A stretch of 5,669 bases of DNA from Candidatus Omnitrophota bacterium (lineage in GTDB: Bacteria > Omnitrophota > Omnitrophia > Omnitrophales > Abzuiibacteriaceae), in the NCBI GenBank assembly GCA_016206995.1, contig JACQQN010000089.1, positions 1 through 5,669 of the forward strand, given 5' to 3'. How positions within the stretch are numbered: the first letter of the stretch is position 1; every line of letters starts with the position of its first letter. This document shows, piece by piece, positions 1-5,519 of the stretch. The notes beneath the pieces were generated by a model. That model was not told the DNA's origin. It saw only the letters and a list, made by a program, of their open reading frames with translations, and did not search any database. The translations under genes and the position numbers were made by a program.

Positions 1-39
1 GCACAAGCAAATCCGATGAAAATTGTTCTCAAAAAAATG

Positions 40-68
40 TTGACTTTATCCGTAGGTAGTTATAGATT
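40..68 (+). promoter_or_regulatory. Candidate sigma-70-type promoter
   Basis: TTGACT at 40-45 matches the -35 consensus at five of six positions. After a 17-base spacer, TAGATT at 63-68 matches the -10 consensus at four of six. Transcription would begin at about 75, inside the palindrome at 73-115, and run about 190 bases before the TPR gene start at 269. It would be the most upstream promoter visible for the TPR-merR-fliA cluster. AT-rich DNA gives such matches by chance, so this is tentative. Confidence 0.35.
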
Positions 69-72
69 CCGC

Positions 73-115
73 TTTATGAAATATACTTTATATTTTATAA
101 AGTATATATCATAAA
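73..115. repeat. 43-bp AT-rich imperfect palindrome
   Basis: The arms pair at 19 of 21 positions. The inner arms 81-92 and 96-107 form a 12-bp perfect stem around a TTT centre. The outer arms TTTATGA (73-79) and TCATAAA (109-115) are also perfect, and the only mismatch between inner and outer blocks is A80/A108. Only two pairs are G:C, and no U-tract follows, so it is a poor intrinsic terminator. Its place just after a candidate -10 box would suit an operator for a dimeric repressor, or a hairpin in the 5' leader. The symmetry is directly visible; the role is inference. Confidence 0.7.
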
Positions 116-268
116 ATAGAAATCAATGCTCTTTCCGCTTTACTGATTTACCGAGAGAAAGCAAAGCGATGGAGAACAGGCCTTAACCATGCAGCGCAGA
201 TCAATATGCGCGCCAAACTTTGAGAGGCGCTTGCGTATGAAATCAAAGCTAAAGGTAAACGACGGGCA
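116..268 (+). other. Leader without a convincing gene
   Basis: Together with 1-72 this makes about 270 bases with no supportable gene. A frame starting after a stop at 98-100 is open from 101 to a TGA at 221-223 and contains no usable start codon until near its end. The same frame then runs on into the TPR gene. A different frame has an ATG at 189 and another at 237, the latter preceded by GAGAGG at a 9-base spacing, but it closes at 327-329 after unremarkable residues. A bulged stem could pair CTTT/GCTTT (131-134, 137-141) with AAAGC/AAAG (158-162, 163-166), and GCGCC with GGCGC around 210-230. The region could be an untranslated leader or a decayed gene end. Confidence 0.4.
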
Positions 269-805
269 GTGTTGGAACTCAAAAAAAAAGTCTACATCAA
301 TCTTCATACTCGGCTCATCCTCATCATGATACTTACTTATTTACTTAACCCAACTCCAGGCGTGTCTTTAGCAGATCATGATGCCCCTAAAAAATTAGAA
401 CAAGAATACACCCAAAAAGAGAAAGAAAAACAAATTACTGAACTGCTTGAGCTTGGAGACTCGCTCGCAGAAGCTAAGGATTACAATTACGCTCTCGCCG
501 CCTACGAGCAAGTGTTCCTTTTGGATCCCAACCATCGAAAAGCCTCCGCCAAGATCGATCTTTTAAAGAAAAGAATGGCGCATGAGGGCCGGGACGAAAC
601 TGGGGTTGTGAAGGCAGTTTATGACGAGGAAGCTAAGGAACGGGTCCGAAAGCTTTGGGTTGAAGTAAGAAATTGTTTAAATAAGGAAAGATTTGGCCAA
701 GCTCGTTTTGCATTGGAAAAAATTCTGCTTCTTGATCCTGAAAATCAGGAAGCTCAAAAGTTATATCAAGACCTCAAGCAAAAACAGTTTGGCAAAGTGT
801 CATGA
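269..805 (+). CDS. Exported TPR-repeat protein
   Basis: This 178-residue protein probably acts outside the cytoplasm as a protein-protein interaction scaffold; its partner is unknown. A basic N-terminus (residues 1-15) leads into a hydrophobic stretch (about 16-26), with a plausible signal peptidase site after SLA at residue 35. Residues 38-56 are highly charged. Two helix-turn-helix units resemble tetratricopeptide repeats: about 57-90, with the pattern ALAAYEQVFLLDP, and about 127-160, with ARFALEKILLLDP. The GTG at 269 is chosen because the frame is closed upstream at 221-223 and it keeps the signal peptide whole. TTG at 272 is an equal alternative. The Shine-Dalgarno match is poor (AAAGG at 251-255, 13 bases away). 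Nine A's at 281-289, just inside the gene, make the start vulnerable to slippage or a sequencing error. The stop overlaps the merR-type start, so the two are probably cotranscribed. The TPR call is from motif spacing; no specific family is recognised. Confidence 0.75.
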   Translation: MLELKKKVYINLHTRLILIMILTYLLNPTPGVSLADHDAPKKLEQEYTQKEKEKQITELLELGDSLAEAKDYNYALAAYEQVFLLDPNHRKASAKIDLLKKRMAHEGRDETGVVKAVYDEEAKERVRKLWVEVRNCLNKERFGQARFALEKILLLDPENQEAQKLYQDLKQKQFGKVS

Positions 806-1038
806 AGCGCGAAAAACTTTACAAAATTGGAGAGGTGATGGAGTATTCAGGGCTTTCTAGGCAAACCATCCACAATTACACGCTTGCCAGTTTGATTTCG
901 GAGGCGCGCAGAACACCTTCCGGTCATCGTCTTTATGATGAAAGTGTTTTTGACCGGCTCGAAAAAATTAAAGTCTTACAGTCCAAAAATTATACGTTGA
1001 TGCAAATTAAGAAGATTTTGGAAAAAAACAATGAATAA
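802..1038 (+). CDS. Small MerR-type HTH regulator
   Basis: This 78-residue protein is essentially one MerR-family winged helix-turn-helix domain. LYKIGEVMEYSGLSRQTIHNY (residues 6-26) supplies the first helices and the recognition helix. The wing carries the family's RTPSGHRLYDE pattern (37-47). Residues 49-78 form the third and fourth helices, ending in the usual LMQIKKIL. Classical MerR proteins are 120-280 residues, with a long dimerisation helix and an effector domain; both are absent here. That makes it more like BldC-type stand-alone MerR domains, which bind DNA without a known ligand. Its ATG shares four bases (ATGA) with the stop of the TPR gene, indicating translational coupling, which fits the lack of a clear Shine-Dalgarno sequence. 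fliA begins 57 bases downstream. A role in controlling this flagellar cluster is inferred from position only. Confidence 0.88.
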   Translation: MKREKLYKIGEVMEYSGLSRQTIHNYTLASLISEARRTPSGHRLYDESVFDRLEKIKVLQSKNYTLMQIKKILEKNNE

Positions 1039-1095
1039 AAGAGAGTTTAGCTTAATAACATTAAAGCAGTTTAACCAATCAGAGGGAGAGCTATC

Positions 1096-1878
1096 ATGAA
1101 AGAAAGCGACGTGAAATTGTGGCGTAAATACAAGCGTACCAAAACCAAAGCGTTGCGCGAAGAAATTGTTCGCAAGTACCTCTATTTAGTGAAGTACGTT
1201 GCGGGACGTGTGGCGATCGGGCTTCCACCAAATGTGGAATTCAACGATCTCGTTAGTTATGGGATTTTGGGGTTGTTTGATGCCATCGAGAAGTACGATG
1301 TCAATCAAGGAAACAAATTTGAAACATATGCGGTCACCCGGATTCGGGGTTCTATGATGGATGAGCTCCGGAAACTTGATTGGGCACCGAGACTTCTCAG
1401 GAAACGAGCTCGGGAGATCGATCGAAAATGCAAAGAACTTGAGGAGCGCTTCGGTCGTCTCGCAACAGACGATGAGTTAGCTCAATCGCTCAAAATCAGC
1501 GTCGAAAGTTTGAATGGAATCTATAATGAACTCAATTCGACCACATTTCTTTCGCTTGATGAGGTTTGGCAAAATGATGATGGCAACAAACCTATCTCGC
1601 GGTTGCAAACGGTGGAAGATTCCGTCGTTACCAATCAGCTCGTGACGCTTCAACAAAATGAAGTAAGAGATGTTTTGGCAAAAGCAATCGACAGCTTGCC
1701 CGAAAAAGAGAAATTAGTTGTTGTTCTCTATTATTACGAGAATTTAACCTTGCGAGAAATTGGACAAGTGCTGAACGTGTCGGAATCTCGTATTTGTCAA
1801 ATCCACACCAAGGTTGTCTCACGACTCAGGAGCCATCTTGTAAAGCGGGTTGGTAATGAAATTGCGCTGAGCGCATAA
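1096..1878 (+). CDS. fliA: Flagellar sigma factor FliA (sigma-28)
   Basis: This 260-residue sigma-70-family factor (E. coli FliA has 239 residues, B. subtilis SigD about 254) directs RNA polymerase to late flagellar, motility and chemotaxis promoters. Region 2 (about 22-96) includes the core-binding stretch DLVSYGILGLFDAIEKYD (51-68) and the -10 recognition segment ending FETYAVTRIRGSMMDELRKLDWAPR (75-99), which is characteristic of the FliA/SigD/WhiG group. Region 3 spans about 100-170. Region 4 (about 190-250) carries LPEKEKLVVVLYYYENLTLREI and a helix-turn-helix at about 217-240 for the -35 element. There is no region 1.1, as expected for this group. The ATG is supported by GAGGGAG at 1082-1088, seven bases upstream. 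It lies in an apparent operon with the TPR and MerR genes, and its inhibitor FlgM is encoded next, 184 bases on. Confidence 0.96.
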   Translation: MKESDVKLWRKYKRTKTKALREEIVRKYLYLVKYVAGRVAIGLPPNVEFNDLVSYGILGLFDAIEKYDVNQGNKFETYAVTRIRGSMMDELRKLDWAPRLLRKRAREIDRKCKELEERFGRLATDDELAQSLKISVESLNGIYNELNSTTFLSLDEVWQNDDGNKPISRLQTVEDSVVTNQLVTLQQNEVRDVLAKAIDSLPEKEKLVVVLYYYENLTLREIGQVLNVSESRICQIHTKVVSRLRSHLVKRVGNEIALSA

Positions 1879-1984
1879 GAACAAGCTAATTTTGCAGTCG
1901 TTGTTTTAAAAGTATTGAAACGAGCAGTTTTTCTCATCCAGCTCTATTTCTTCTTACTTTCTTCAGCTTAATTCCCACTTGTTT

Positions 1985-2012
1985 TAAAGTTTCTTTTTGG
2001 TTTCGTCGATAT
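1985..2012 (+). promoter_or_regulatory. Candidate sigma-28 (FliA) promoter of flgM
   Basis: TAAAGTTT at 1985-1992 is an exact match to the -35 box of the enterobacterial sigma-28 consensus. GTCGATAT at 2005-2012 matches the -10 box GCCGATAA at six of eight positions. The spacer is 12 bases, one longer than the usual 11. Transcription would start at about 2019-2020, leaving a leader of some 43 bases that contains AAAGGA (2047-2052) before the flgM GTG. The position, between fliA and flgM and pointing at flgM, strengthens the call. Confidence 0.6.
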
Positions 2013-2062
2013 GTTGATCGGAAATCGAAAGGAAAAATCTCTTTGGAAAGGAATGAAAAACA

Positions 2063-2323
2063 GTGGATGATGTACAGTGCACTCTCCCCAAGAATAAGAA
2101 TGAGTTTTCTCAGCAATTAGGAATCCAGATGAAAGAGCAGGGCGAGGGTGATTTGAAACGGGAAGTTGAAAAGTATAAGAGGTTGCTCAAGGATGTTTCA
2201 GATCCTAATTGCGGCCGGATCAAGGAATTAAAGGAAGCCATTCGAAAGGGCACCTTCTTAACCAAAGAGGCAATCTCAGAAACTGCCGAGCGGATAGCCG
2301 CAAGATTTCTAGGCCGCGAATAA
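2063..2323 (+). CDS. flgM: Anti-sigma-28 factor FlgM
   Basis: This 86-residue protein is predicted to bind FliA in the cytoplasm and hold it off RNA polymerase until FlgM is exported through the completed hook-basal body. The C-terminal half carries the family pattern: RIKELKEAIRKGTF (52-65), then helices through TKEAISETAERIAARFL (67-83), the part that contacts sigma regions 3 and 4. The N-terminal half is charged and low in hydrophobic residues, consistent with the disordered, export-competent part of FlgM. Family members are usually 65-105 residues. The GTG at 2063 has AAAGGA at a 10-base spacing, and the frame is closed by a TGA at 2054-2056. An ATG at 2129 with AGGA six bases upstream would give 64 residues and keep the whole sigma-binding part. 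A candidate FliA promoter precedes the gene. Similarity is to the short conserved C-terminal motif only, but the neighbouring fliA makes the call firm. Confidence 0.87.
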   Translation: MDDVQCTLPKNKNEFSQQLGIQMKEQGEGDLKREVEKYKRLLKDVSDPNCGRIKELKEAIRKGTFLTKEAISETAERIAARFLGRE

Positions 2324-2351
2324 CCCCCGCACAAACCTACCCAACAGTAGC

Positions 2352-2993
2352 TTAAGCGTTTGATGTTTTAAACTTGGCAAGTTCCGGTTCTAATTTGGCT
2401 TTCAAGTCAGAAGGACCGGTATCGCGAAGTTTCTTTTTAACGCTTCCAATTGACGTGTCAAGCGTTTGCATCATTTCATTGAATGCATCTGCAACGGACA
2501 TTCCCTCATCATTTTTTCTAAGACGGACTCGGGTGTTCAACTCTCCATTTTTAACTGCTTCGAATGATTTTCGAAAGCGGTAAAGAGGCCCCGCAATTTT
2601 ATGGGTGAGGTAAATACTTCCAAACCCGATTAGGACAATGAGTATCAGTGCTTGGGGGAGGAGTCGGTTATTAGCACGGATCAAAATTTCTTGGAGAATC
2701 TCACGTTGGCGCGCGCTTAAAAGGTCAACTTCCCGGAACAACCGAAGTGAAGAAGGCTCTTTTTCAGGTTCTGTAGGCATGCGCGAATGCTCGTAATCTT
2801 CAATCCGGGCCGCCATTTTGATTTCTTGGAAGATTTTTTCGTCGGAAAATGATTCAATCACGGATCCCCAAATTCCAAAATAAAGACCAAGAAGCGAAAT
2901 TCCACAAACAATGAGAAGCGTGACCGCAACATAAATTCCGTAGCGGGATTGGAAGGGTTTATCGATAAAAAAACGCTTACGCATGTTTTTCAT
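2352..2993 (-). CDS. Short two-helix membrane protein with HAMP domain
   Basis: This 213-residue inner-membrane protein has the front half of a chemoreceptor or sensor kinase. Residues 1-18 are basic and cytoplasmic, a first membrane helix spans about 20-43, and a small extracytoplasmic segment of about 65 charged residues spans 44-110. A second helix spans about 111-130. A HAMP domain follows (about 131-182), with the conserved IAGPLYRF and an AVKNGELNTRVRLRKNDE segment leading to the second amphipathic helix. Only about 30 residues remain after it, a charged, possibly coiled tail. There is no kinase, methyl-accepting or cyclase domain, and the stop is clean, so it looks like a stand-alone signal relay or membrane organiser rather than a broken gene. 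The ATG at 2993 has GGGGGA six bases upstream; ATG at 2984 is less well placed. It converges on flgM (28 bases between stops) and diverges from glmS. A motility link is possible but unproven. Confidence 0.8.
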   Translation of the reverse strand: MKNMRKRFFIDKPFQSRYGIYVAVTLLIVCGISLLGLYFGIWGSVIESFSDEKIFQEIKMAARIEDYEHSRMPTEPEKEPSSLRLFREVDLLSARQREILQEILIRANNRLLPQALILIVLIGFGSIYLTHKIAGPLYRFRKSFEAVKNGELNTRVRLRKNDEGMSVADAFNEMMQTLDTSIGSVKKKLRDTGPSDLKAKLEPELAKFKTSNA

Positions 2994-3031
2994 ATTGCAT
3001 CCCCCTTTTTCGGTTGAGAAAAACGTGTGAA

Positions 3032-3060
3032 ATCATAGCATAAAAATGTATTTCGTGAAA
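3032..3060 (-). promoter_or_regulatory. Candidate promoter of the HAMP-protein gene
   Basis: Read on the minus strand, TGCTATGAT (3040 to 3032) is an extended -10 element: TATGAT matches five of six bases and is preceded by TGC. The -35 position 17 bases upstream (3060 to 3055, TTTCAC) is weak, as is common with extended -10 promoters. The leader to the ATG at 2993 would be about 30 bases. The -35 position overlaps that of the glmS promoter on the other strand. Confidence 0.45.
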
Positions 3061-3079
3061 CATTGATAATTGCTAGAAT
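3051..3079 (+). promoter_or_regulatory. Candidate promoter of glmS
   Basis: TGCTAGAAT at 3071-3079 is an extended -10 element, with TAGAAT matching five of six bases. TTTCGT at 3051-3056 sits 17 bases upstream and is a poor -35 box. Transcription would start near 3086, giving a leader of about 30 bases that contains the strong Shine-Dalgarno AGGAGGA (3102-3108). Such a short leader leaves no room for a glmS ribozyme, and none of its conserved core is visible. Confidence 0.5.
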
Positions 3080-3116
3080 AACAAACCATTTTAGCTATGT
3101 CAGGAGGAATTCTCTT

Positions 3117-4952
3117 ATGTGTGGAATTGTTGGTTATATTGGTGCAAGGAAAGCGCTTCCGGTTTTGATTCAAGGTCTTGAGCAGCTTGAGTATCGTGGG
3201 TATGATTCAGCCGGCGTGGTGTGTATTAACCCAACCAACCACTCTCTTTTTCTCGCAAAGGAAAAAGGGAAGCTTGGTCAGTTGAAATCTGTTTTGAATG
3301 GAGTTTCTCTCGCGTCAACTACAGGGATTGCTCACACTCGCTGGGCAACGCACGGGGCGCCCTCGAAAGCAAATGCCCATCCACATGAAGATTGTAAACG
3401 GCGAATTGCGCTTGTTCACAACGGAATTATTGAAAACTACCAAGAGATCAAACATAAGCTTCTGAAAAAAGGCCACCGATTTCGCTCAGAAACTGATACC
3501 GAAATAGCGGTTCATTTAATTGAAGAGTATTACGACGGAGATGTGGAGCAAGCATTTCGAAAAGCGGTCGGTGAGCTCAAAGGTTATTTCGCCTTTGTGG
3601 TACTTTCCGCTGATGAACCCGGGAAATTATTTGTGTTCAAACGGTCAAATCCAATGGTGATTGGTGTTGGTAACGGAGAGAATTTTGCGGCAAGTGACGT
3701 TACGGCAATTATTCCGTATACCCGGAAAGTCATTTATTTAGAAGATGACGAGTTCGCAGTCTTGGAACGTGATTCAATTACAATCTCCTCTCGCGCTAGT
3801 CATAAGCCAATCCGAAAAACGATTTCTGAAGTTAAATGGTCTGTTGATGAAGCGAAAAAGGGCGGTTTTCCAAACTTTATGTTGAAGGAAATTTACGAGC
3901 AGCCGCGGGTTGCTGAGGAAACGCTTGCGAAACGTCTTAAGAACGGCAAGGTTTGGTTTGATACTTTGGACTCAAAGGCGGAGGCGCACCTCAAGAAAAT
4001 TCGAAAGGTTTTTGTCGTGAGTTGTGGAACTGCATATCATGCCGGTCTGGTTGGCCGCTACATGCTGGAAGAGTATGCAAAAGTTCCGACTGAAGTCCAA
4101 GTTTCAAGTGAGTTCCGCTATGTCGACCCTTTGGTTACTAAAGAAGATTTGGTGATATTGATTACACAATCCGGAGAAACGGCAGATACTATTGCGGCGC
4201 TTCGAGAAGCACGAGCAAAGGGGGCTTGCACACTTGCGATTGTGAATGTTGTTGGCAGTACGATTGCTCGGGAAGCAGATTATGTGATTTACACTCACGC
4301 AGGTCCAGAGATCGGCGTTGCTTCTACTAAAGCATACATCGCGCAACTTTTGACGTTTGCGCTTTTTACGATTTATCTCGCTTGCCTCCGAAAAACGGTT
4401 TCGGCTGGTTTTGTTGCGAGTTACTTGAAAGAGATGCGAAAACTTCCAAAGGCAATTACAACAATTTTGCATCGTGAGAAATTATTAGAACCTCCAGCTA
4501 AAACGTTATTTAAAAATAAAAACTTCCTTTTTTTAGGTCGCGGTTACAATTTTCCGACGGCACTTGAGGGGGCGCTCAAACTTAAGGAAATTTCATATGC
4601 TCATGCGCATGGTTATGCTGCTGGTGAAATGAAGCATGGCCCTATTGCCTTAATCGATTCTACCCAGCCTGTTATTTGTATTGCACCTTTTTCAAAAACC
4701 TATGAAAAAATGGTAAGCAATATTCAGGAGATCAAGGCGCGAAAGGCAATTGTACTTTCCATTACGACGGAAGGGGACAAATCGGTCAAACAACTTTCTG
4801 ATTGGGTGTTTCCGATTCCAAAGATGTCTGAAATTTTTTCTTCAATTCTTTCTGTGATTCCGCTTCAGCTTTTTGCTTATAAGATTTCGGTGAAGAACCA
4901 CCGTGATGTAGATCAACCAAGAAATTTAGCAAAATCTGTTACGGTAGAATAA
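3117..4952 (+). CDS. glmS: Glucosamine-6-phosphate synthase GlmS
   Basis: This cytoplasmic enzyme (glutamine-fructose-6-phosphate aminotransferase, isomerising) converts fructose-6-phosphate and glutamine to glucosamine-6-phosphate and glutamate, the first step toward UDP-GlcNAc for peptidoglycan and lipopolysaccharide. It has 611 residues; E. coli has 609. The N-terminal glutaminase domain (about 2-240) begins MCGIVGYIG, with the nucleophile Cys2 exposed after Met removal, followed by YRGYDSAG (27-34), HTRWATHG (73-80), HNGIIEN (101-107) and SETDTE (124-129). Two SIS sugar-isomerase domains follow. The first (about 298-425) carries CGTAYHAG, TQSGETAD and ASTKAY. The second (about 465-600) carries LGRGYNFPTALEGALKLKE with catalytic Glu491, and KHGP with His507. 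The C-terminus is the canonical DVDQPRNLAKSVTVE with Lys606. Every key residue I can check is present. The ATG at 3117 is set by AGGAGGA eight bases upstream and by the need for Cys at position 2; a frame extension to TTG 3063 is rejected. Confidence 0.98.
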   Translation: MCGIVGYIGARKALPVLIQGLEQLEYRGYDSAGVVCINPTNHSLFLAKEKGKLGQLKSVLNGVSLASTTGIAHTRWATHGAPSKANAHPHEDCKRRIALVHNGIIENYQEIKHKLLKKGHRFRSETDTEIAVHLIEEYYDGDVEQAFRKAVGELKGYFAFVVLSADEPGKLFVFKRSNPMVIGVGNGENFAASDVTAIIPYTRKVIYLEDDEFAVLERDSITISSRASHKPIRKTISEVKWSVDEAKKGGFPNFMLKEIYEQPRVAEETLAKRLKNGKVWFDTLDSKAEAHLKKIRKVFVVSCGTAYHAGLVGRYMLEEYAKVPTEVQVSSEFRYVDPLVTKEDLVILITQSGETADTIAALREARAKGACTLAIVNVVGSTIAREADYVIYTHAGPEIGVASTKAYIAQLLTFALFTIYLACLRKTVSAGFVASYLKEMRKLPKAITTILHREKLLEPPAKTLFKNKNFLFLGRGYNFPTALEGALKLKEISYAHAHGYAAGEMKHGPIALIDSTQPVICIAPFSKTYEKMVSNIQEIKARKAIVLSITTEGDKSVKQLSDWVFPIPKMSEIFSSILSVIPLQLFAYKISVKNHRDVDQPRNLAKSVTVE

Positions 4953-4979
4953 TATTGTGATGTTATTTGAAAATTTGAT

Positions 4980-5513
4980 ATGAAATTGACAACTTGCGTT
5001 ATTTGTATATTTTCAATCTTTACCTTTTTAGCATGGGGCGGAGGTAGCGCTATGAGGAAAACAGAATCAAGTTTGACTGCAACTACCGACAAAGCATCGT
5101 ATGGGCAAGGAGAAGCTGTTAAGCTTCGGTTGCTCAACAAAAATACAAAGCCCATTTTTGTTATTCCTACCCTTTTTGATTCACTCCCTTTTCTAGGGAC
5201 GCTTTACGAAAAGAATGGAACGGAATTTCGTTCTGTGACAACGCAGAATGTGCGAGCTTCAGTTATCGATAAAGCCGAGCGAATCCCTCCTGAAGCCATT
5301 CAGGTAAAAGCTGGGGAAGTTTTGGAAGGGGTGTGGAATGGATATGCTTTTCAGCAAATAGGTCCTGATGAATGGAATGATTGGGAGTTGTTTCAACCGA
5401 GTGGTACTTTTAAGATTCGGATTTTTTACGATCTTTCTTCTGGAAAAAACCTAGAACAAGGGAAATCTGAATTTTGGGCGGAGACTGGCGAGTTTAAGAT
5501 TAAAGCGCGTTAA
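4980..5513 (+). CDS. Secreted beta-rich protein of unknown function
   Basis: This 177-residue protein has a signal peptide: basic start, hydrophobic core (about 6-19) and a small-residue region ending GGGSA at 20-24, with likely cleavage after Ala24. There is no lipobox cysteine, so a free periplasmic or secreted form is likely. The mature part alternates polar and hydrophobic residues. The segment SLTATTDKASYGQGEAVKLR (31-50), then LNKNTKPIFV, and later GTFKIRIFYDL (142-152), recall immunoglobulin-like beta-sandwich domains and the BsuPI-type inhibitor fold. That is a resemblance in pattern, not a family assignment. It starts 27 bases after glmS with no terminator visible between, so read-through is likely. 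ATG 4980 lacks a Shine-Dalgarno sequence. ATG 5052 has GGAGG at 5040-5044, seven bases upstream, and would yield a 153-residue form without a signal peptide. The full form is preferred because the extra residues make a proper signal peptide. Confidence 0.72.
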   Translation: MKLTTCVICIFSIFTFLAWGGGSAMRKTESSLTATTDKASYGQGEAVKLRLLNKNTKPIFVIPTLFDSLPFLGTLYEKNGTEFRSVTTQNVRASVIDKAERIPPEAIQVKAGEVLEGVWNGYAFQQIGPDEWNDWELFQPSGTFKIRIFYDLSSGKNLEQGKSEFWAETGEFKIKAR

Positions 5514-5519
5514 TTTTAT

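Noticed and set aside
189..329. 46-codon frame starting at ATG 189
   Set aside because: It has no recognisable motif or conserved composition, and its end overlaps the TPR signal peptide in a different frame. It is kept only as part of the slippage question at 281-289.
1879..1936. Intrinsic terminator after fliA
   Set aside because: A TTTTT run at about 1929 follows only a weak, AT-rich, poorly paired stem (around TCGTTGTTT and GAAACGA). It is too weak to call.
1934..2334. Minus-strand open frames over the fliA-flgM gap and over flgM
   Set aside because: They oppose flgM and its promoter-like site, have no recognisable domain, and look like shadow frames.
3003..3010. Sigma-28-like -10 (ACCGAAAA) on the minus strand before the HAMP gene
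   Set aside because: No TAAA-type -35 box lies at the right distance, and the match is partial.
3063..3116. Upstream extension of glmS to TTG at 3063 (18 extra residues)
   Set aside because: GlmS needs Cys at position 2 as the amidotransferase nucleophile, and the ATG at 3117 has a strong AGGAGGA site. The extension also overlaps the candidate promoter.
2994..3116. glmS ribozyme upstream of glmS
   Set aside because: The region is only 123 bases, shared with a divergent gene, and shows none of the ribozyme's conserved core or pseudoknot sequence.
4104..4472. Minus-strand open frame inside glmS
   Set aside because: It is antisense to the conserved SIS domain coding region, has a cysteine- and serine-rich composition typical of shadow frames, and has no ribosome site.
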